This document shows, one piece after another, positions 59,757 to 64,000 of a stretch of DNA of 64,000 nt; position 1 is the first letter of the stretch; the number at the start of each line of letters is the position of its first letter. The position numbers and the translations under genes were made by a program. Location of the stretch: the NCBI RefSeq assembly GCF_004193775.1, contig NC_041021.1, positions 6,867,001 through 6,931,000 on the forward strand, given 5' to 3'. Origin of the DNA: Glycine soja (taxonomy: Eukaryota > Streptophyta > Magnoliopsida > Fabales > Fabaceae). A model generated the notes under the pieces. That model was given only the letters and a program-made list of their open reading frames with translations, made no database searches and was not told the DNA's origin.

Positions 59757-60849
59757 ATGGCTGAATCATTGAAAAAGCAAAAGGGTTCATCCACTTCCTC
59801 CACCGCTGCCGCCCATCGACACCACAGACCATCTGAAGCACCCACAACACCACTTCCCCCTTCCTTGTCATCTCCATTATCATCTACTATATTTTCTTCA
59901 GATGATCAACGTCTACGGTACACTTCTCAATTTTCTTCTAGGATCATCTTAGACCCTAAGTACCTAGACATAGACTTCTTTAACGATGAGACATTTGACT
60001 GTTATCAAGTGTTTCAAAACTTTGGATTAGTTGATTTTATGTCCTTAAAATTGCCTTATTATCCTGAACTAGTTAGAGTCTTTTACAGTAATTTAAAAAT
60101 TTAGGATGGTACAATTCGCTCTGAGGTGCATGGTATTTCTATGATTATTGATCAATCTCTGTTCTTTTCATTAACTAAATTACCCAGTCAAGGTGCACCT
60201 TTTGAGGGCACCATTGTTGATGACTGGAAGTTTGACTATTCTAGTCATGATGCTCGTCGTATGGTCTGTAATGACCAGGCTGATATGACCGGTAGATTGC
60301 TGGTCGGATCATTAACCTTTGATTGTCGCATCATGCATTATATCAAGCCTTTGAGGAGGACTTGATTTTGATGTGGGCTTTCCTTACCGATCGTCAGATC
60401 AACTGGGCTCACTTGGTTAGGTATTGAATGCATAAGGCATTACAGGCCAATGCACCTCTTCCGTATCCTTAATTGGTCACCCTTTTTCTCCGTCATTTTC
60501 AAATTCCTCTTGATGGTGAACCTTTCGTTCAAGTCAAGAGATCTTTTGCCATTGGTGCTGGTGCAATAAATTCATTTGGTTACCATAAGGATCGTGATGG
60601 ACAGTGGCTGAAGAAGGACATGCAACCTCTGTAAGACAAGCGTACTCCCTCTCCTCCGCCTCAACAAGATTATTCCTCAACCTTTATGAATGAAGTTCTT
60701 TCGAAATTACGGGGCCTCCGCACCTATGTTGGCGAATGCTTTGATTCTTTGGATGGTCGCTTTGAAGGAATGGATACCCGTATCACGCAGCTTGAAGAGG
60801 ATGTGAGTTATCTTCATCGGTGCTTCGACCTTCCACCAACTTCCTAGTT
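59757..60849 (+). pseudogene. Sirevirus third ORF (env-position / plant transposon protein type)
   Basis: The reading frame starts MAESLKKQKGSSTSS, is rich in Ser and Pro for about 60 residues, and continues with a conserved-looking core: PKYLDIDFFNDETFDCYQVF, FMSLKLPYYPELVRVFY, a stop near 60,102, then in a further segment IIDQSLFFSLTKLPSQG and VDDWKFDYSSHDARRM. After more frame damage near 60,360, a C-terminal part (FMNEVLSKLRGLRTYVGE, MDTRITQLEEDVSYLHR) predicts a short coiled coil and ends near 60,849. Sireviruses often carry a gene here, called env-like by position. This one resembles the widespread plant transposon protein domain. I see no signal peptide or membrane span. Function unknown. 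Confidence 0.65.
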
Positions 60850-61249
60850 TTAGATTATTATTATCTTTTATTTTAAGTCGTGTATTTGGCTATGCCTTTT
60901 TAGTTATCATTTTCTGAACTTTAGTTACATTTCGGTATTTAGCACTTAGTCTTTTATGACTGGATTATATTTGGTTTTGACTTATGAATGATTATGTGAA
61001 CTTTAGTTATATTTGATTATTATTCTTTCGCCTTGTGTTGCTTACCACGTACTTTGGCTTTTTGATGTTGCCAAATGGGGAGAGAAACGGGGTAGTTTAG
61101 AAGCTTAGAAAGCTTAGAAATCAAGAGATCATTAATTCCAAAACATAGGGGGAGTATGGAATGAGTGAACATAACGTTATATCTTGCATATATTCTATCT
61201 TGTATCTTGATTTCAGGAATTAAATTGTCATCATCAAAAAGGGGGAGAT
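60850..61249 (+). other. Sirevirus 3' untranslated region and polypurine tract
   Basis: Noncoding and T-rich. The polypurine tract AAAAAGGGGGAGAT (61236-61249) abuts the 3' LTR. Confidence 0.8.
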
Positions 61250-62357
61250 TGTAGAAGCAAAGACTTTGATATTTCGATGATGCCATGTGATCATGTGCTT
61301 CTCAAGATTAATTCCAGAGGATCATGTGCTTCTCAAGTTTAATTCAAGACAGGAATCCAAGAAATTCAAGATACATCATCAAGAAAATCTCTAGAGACTT
61401 AGGAAGGGAATTCCAAGTTGAAACAACAAGAGGTTTGGCCAAAGAATATGAGTTAAAATATTTTTTCAAGATATTTACTCTCTGGTAATCGATTACCAGA
61501 GGATGTAATCGATTACCAGTGGCCAAAATGATTTAAAACTATTTATAACAACTATTAGAAATTTGAATTCAAATTTTACAATGTGTAATCGATTACACTT
61601 GGATGGTAATCGATTACCAGCAGTTATTGAATGTTTTGATTCAAATTTTAAAGCCTGTAATCGATTACACAAATCTTGTAATCGATTACCAGAGGAGAAT
61701 TTCAGAAAATAATTTCCAAGAGTCACATCTGTTCAAATGATTTTCTAATGGCCATCAAAGGTCTATTTATATGTGACTTGGAACACGAATTTGCTTAGAG
61801 TTTTTCAGAACAAAAAGGTCTTATCCTCTCAAAAGCAAAATCATCTTATCCTCTTAAAGAATTCCTTGACCAATACACTTGCAATTGAATAAGGAATTAT
61901 TTGAGTGCTCAATTGTTCAATCTATCTCTTTCAAGAGAGATTTCTTCTTCTCTTCATCTTATTTCTGAAAAGGGATTAAGAGACCGAGGGTCTCTTGTTG
62001 TAAAGCAATTTGAACACAAAGGAAGGGTTGTCCTTGTGTGGTTCAGAACTTGTAAAGGGCTTTTGCAAGATAGTGGAACTCTCAAGTGGGTTGCTTGGGG
62101 ACTGGACGTAGGCACAAGGGTGTGGCTGAACTAGTATAAATCTGAGTTTGCAATCTTTCTTCCCTTAAACTCTTTTATTGTTTATTGCTTATTGCTTCTA
62201 TTCAGTAAGTTTAATTTGCATAATTATTTAGGAGTTCATTTTGAAAGGAATCTTGGGATTTGGGTTAAAATCAAAATAGAATTTTTAATTAGGAAAAGTT
62301 TGTGATATCTTAATTCAACCCCCCCCTTCTTAGATATCTGAGGCCACTTGTTCAAAA
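61250..62357 (+). repeat. 3' LTR of Sirevirus
   Basis: 1108 bp and the longer of the two LTRs. It keeps about 188 bp (about 61,821-62,018) lost from the 5' LTR. The terminal CA has mutated to AA (ends TTCAAAA). It carries the six-core palindrome set at 61,482-61,692. Confidence 0.92.
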
Positions 62358-62459
62358 TGAACAACCAAGTAGATGTACCCTCTACTTGAAGCGAACCACA
62401 AGGGATGTACCCTCCCTTGTGTTCACTATTACAATCAAGAAGCTACCCGCTTCTTACAC

Positions 62460-62670
62460 AGAATTCTCAGACGGTTAGTTCTTTGAATTCAGTGTTTGGA
62501 CAAAGAATTCTCAGACAATTAGTTCTTTGAATTCTTTGTTTAGGGAATCAAAAGAATTCTGAGACGGTTAGTTCTTTGAATTCTTTTGGCAACAGGGAGA
62601 AGGAAAGAATCAAAAGAATTCTCAGACGGTTAGTTCTTTAAATTATTTTGGCAAGAGGGAGAAGGAATAA
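62460..62670. repeat. Degenerate repeats in the solo LTR
   Basis: Four copies of GAATTCTCAGACGGTTAGTT plus CTTTGAATTC are spaced 50-70 bp apart, with ATTTTGGCAA spacers in the last two. Confidence 0.85.
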
Positions 62671-63584
62671 AGAAGAAGAATAGCACAAGTTTTTGGCCAA
62701 TGAAATTTTCTTGAATAAAGAAAGTATTAAACAGAAACTTAGAAGAATGCTTTGAATGAATGAAAGAAATCTCTTTCAAAGAACCTCTGTTTAAATTCGT
62801 GCAATGGTCACATATTTATATTCATTTGATGACTCAAGTTAAAGTTTGTGACTCTTGGCAATTTCTTCAAAACTAATCACTCTAAAAGTTGTGACTTTTT
62901 TTTTAAAACTAGTCACTTTAAAAATTGTGACTCTTTTGAAAACTAGTCACTTTTGAAAAAATCTTCAGAAACTAATCACTTTAAGAGTTATGACTTTTGG
63001 TAATTTAATTTTCAAAAATAAGTCACTGGTAATCGATTACCATTATAGTGTAATCGATTACACATCAACAGATATGACTCTTCATATTTAAATTTAAAAA
63101 TCAAAACATATAGAAACGCTGGTAATCGATTACATATATTGTGTAATCGATTACACAAGTTTGAAAATGTTTTATCACAAGTTGTGACTCTTGAAATTTG
63201 AAATCTCAATGTTCAAAAACATTGGTAATTGATTAGTGCTTTATAAATCAGTTTGAAAAGAATGTTGGCTACTGGTAATGAATTACTGCCTTCTGGTAAT
63301 CGATTATCAGAGGGTAAAACTCTTGGTAAAATATTTTTCTTTGAAAAATTCTCTTGAACAAAATTGTGCTATTCAATCTTTTCTTTTGAAAAAATATTTT
63401 TATACTTATCTTGATGCTTTTCTTGAAGTTCTTGCATATCTTGAGTCTTCTCTTGAATCTTCACTTGAATCTTGATTCTTGATTGAACGACTCTTAATTC
63501 TTGAAACTTGCTTGACTCTTGATTCTTGACTTGAGTCTTTGGTATCATCAAAATAAACTTGGAAAGCATTGCTTCCACAATTAG

Positions 63585-64000
63585 CTTCATTCGCTGCCCC
63601 AAGTTTTTGCAAGGTGGTTACTTCCAAACTTTTGACCTTGACTGGGTAAAACCTTTTTCTTAAAAGACTGCACTTGGTTCAAACCCATGTTCCAAAGAAT
63701 AGAAATTTTGATCATCAATACTTTGACAATCTATCATAAAGGAGATATGATGAATAAGCAAGATATACTTACGTGATGCATGACAAATGTATTTATGAGA
63801 TCGACACAAGATGCTCGAAAGACCATGTGTTGGGTACCATGTTCACATGATTTTTTATCATTTGTAGGATAGATGAGTTTATAACCACAACATGGTTTGT
63901 TTATAGCTTTCAGCATAGTACCCAACGCATGTAACCAAGAATGCAGTGTAATCTTTTGCGCTTCATTGTGACTTTGGAGATACAGAGGAGAATGCAAGGC
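63585..64000 (-). other. Likely continuation of the Ogre-type leader
   Basis: Follows the ATTAG target duplication and so should adjoin 53,059 before the solo LTR inserted. A minus-strand open frame (63734-63997) is unrecognised. It continues beyond the window. Confidence 0.35.

Larger units (their letters stand above)
53441..62357 (+). mobile_element. Sirevirus (SIRE1-like Copia) retrotransposon, complete but mutated
   Basis: This 8.9-kb element is flanked by perfect 5-bp duplications TGAAC (53436-53440, 62358-62362). LTRs are 53441-54360 (920 bp) and 61250-62357 (1108 bp). The primer binding site TGGTATCAGAGC lies at 54363 and a polypurine tract AAAAAGGGGGAGAT just before the 3' LTR. Gene order is gag, protease, integrase, RT, RNase H, then a third reading frame past pol, as in Sireviruses. 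LTRs differ at roughly two dozen sites by eye plus one 188-bp deletion. Stops in every gene make it non-autonomous. Confidence 0.93.
53065..63579 (-). mobile_element. Sirevirus-type solo LTR, minus strand, split by a nested Sirevirus
   Basis: The left part (53065-53440) starts TGTTGGATCA and the right part (62363-63579) ends GCTTCCACA. Flanks are perfect 5-bp duplications ATTAG (53060-53064, 63580-63584). Read on the minus strand it begins TGTGGAAGCAATGC and ends GGCCACTTGATCCAACA, closely resembling the termini of the Sirevirus nested in it (TGTAGAAGCAAAG and GGCCACTTGTCCAACA). Net length is about 1.6 kb. It carries TAATCGATTA palindromes at 63,026-63,310 and short internal tandem repeats. 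No internal region is left, so it arose by LTR-LTR recombination. Confidence 0.82.

Noticed and set aside
53673..61692. CRISPR-like array from regularly spaced palindromic repeats
   Set aside because: The repeats are short palindromes in pairs within plant retroelement LTRs, spacers are shared between LTRs, and no cas genes or leader exist.
1..64000. tRNA, rRNA or snRNA genes
   Set aside because: No cloverleaf with an internal A/B box pair or rRNA core sequence was noticed; the Met-tRNA-like matches are retroelement primer binding sites.

Overview
The window is plant nuclear DNA, most likely from a legume and plausibly Glycine. Three things point there: intronless AT-hook/PPC (AHL) genes, an Ogre/Tat-type Gypsy element with its 3' tandem-repeat zone, and Sirevirus (SIRE1-like) Copia elements whose LTRs carry repeated TAATCGATTA palindromes. 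I see no rRNA, tRNA, CRISPR or bacterial features. Only two genes look potentially functional, and they are duplicates of each other. Nearly everything else is transposon sequence or gene relics.

Left two thirds (about 26-47,580): one stretch is present three times in tandem, all in the same orientation. Copy A runs from about 26 to 17,075, copy B from about 17,960 to 38,117, and copy C from about 38,118 to 47,580. Copy C matches only A 572-7,800 and stops short of the AHL gene. The ancestral unit held, in order, exons of a PIN-LIKES (PILS) auxin-transporter gene on the minus strand, a Copia RNase H relic, spacer DNA, an AHL gene on the minus strand, a LINE endonuclease relic and a short internally deleted LTR element. 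Each copy was later hit by different insertions. Related 2.6-2.9 kb LTR-like elements (probable solo LTRs) sit at 3932-6548 in A, 30851-33435 in B and 43029-45934 in C. A Ty1/Copia element (18431-23631), itself carrying a nested 972-bp solo LTR, splits a PILS exon in B. A Mutator-like element (41322-42717) sits in C. The other copies supply the uninterrupted site for most of these insertions, so their boundaries and target duplications can be read directly.

Right third (about 47,580-64,000): this is a nested retroelement block. A minus-strand Ogre/Tat derivative starts with its 3' LTR at 47983-50023. It continues through a minisatellite of about 30 units to a fragment in which gag runs straight into the integrase C-terminus, the rest of pol being deleted. 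A minus-strand Sirevirus-type solo LTR (53065-63579) is inserted in it, and a complete but mutated plus-strand Sirevirus (53441-62357) is inserted inside that solo LTR. The Ogre leader seems to resume at 63,580 and run off the window.

No wholly new system was found. The points most worth following are the tandem triplication with paired empty sites, the AHL copy with a frameshifted tail, the gene-fragment-bearing MULE, the gag-integrase deletion derivative and the clustered palindromes of the Sirevirus LTRs. All positions, domain calls and divergence remarks come from reading by eye; no alignment or database search was run.
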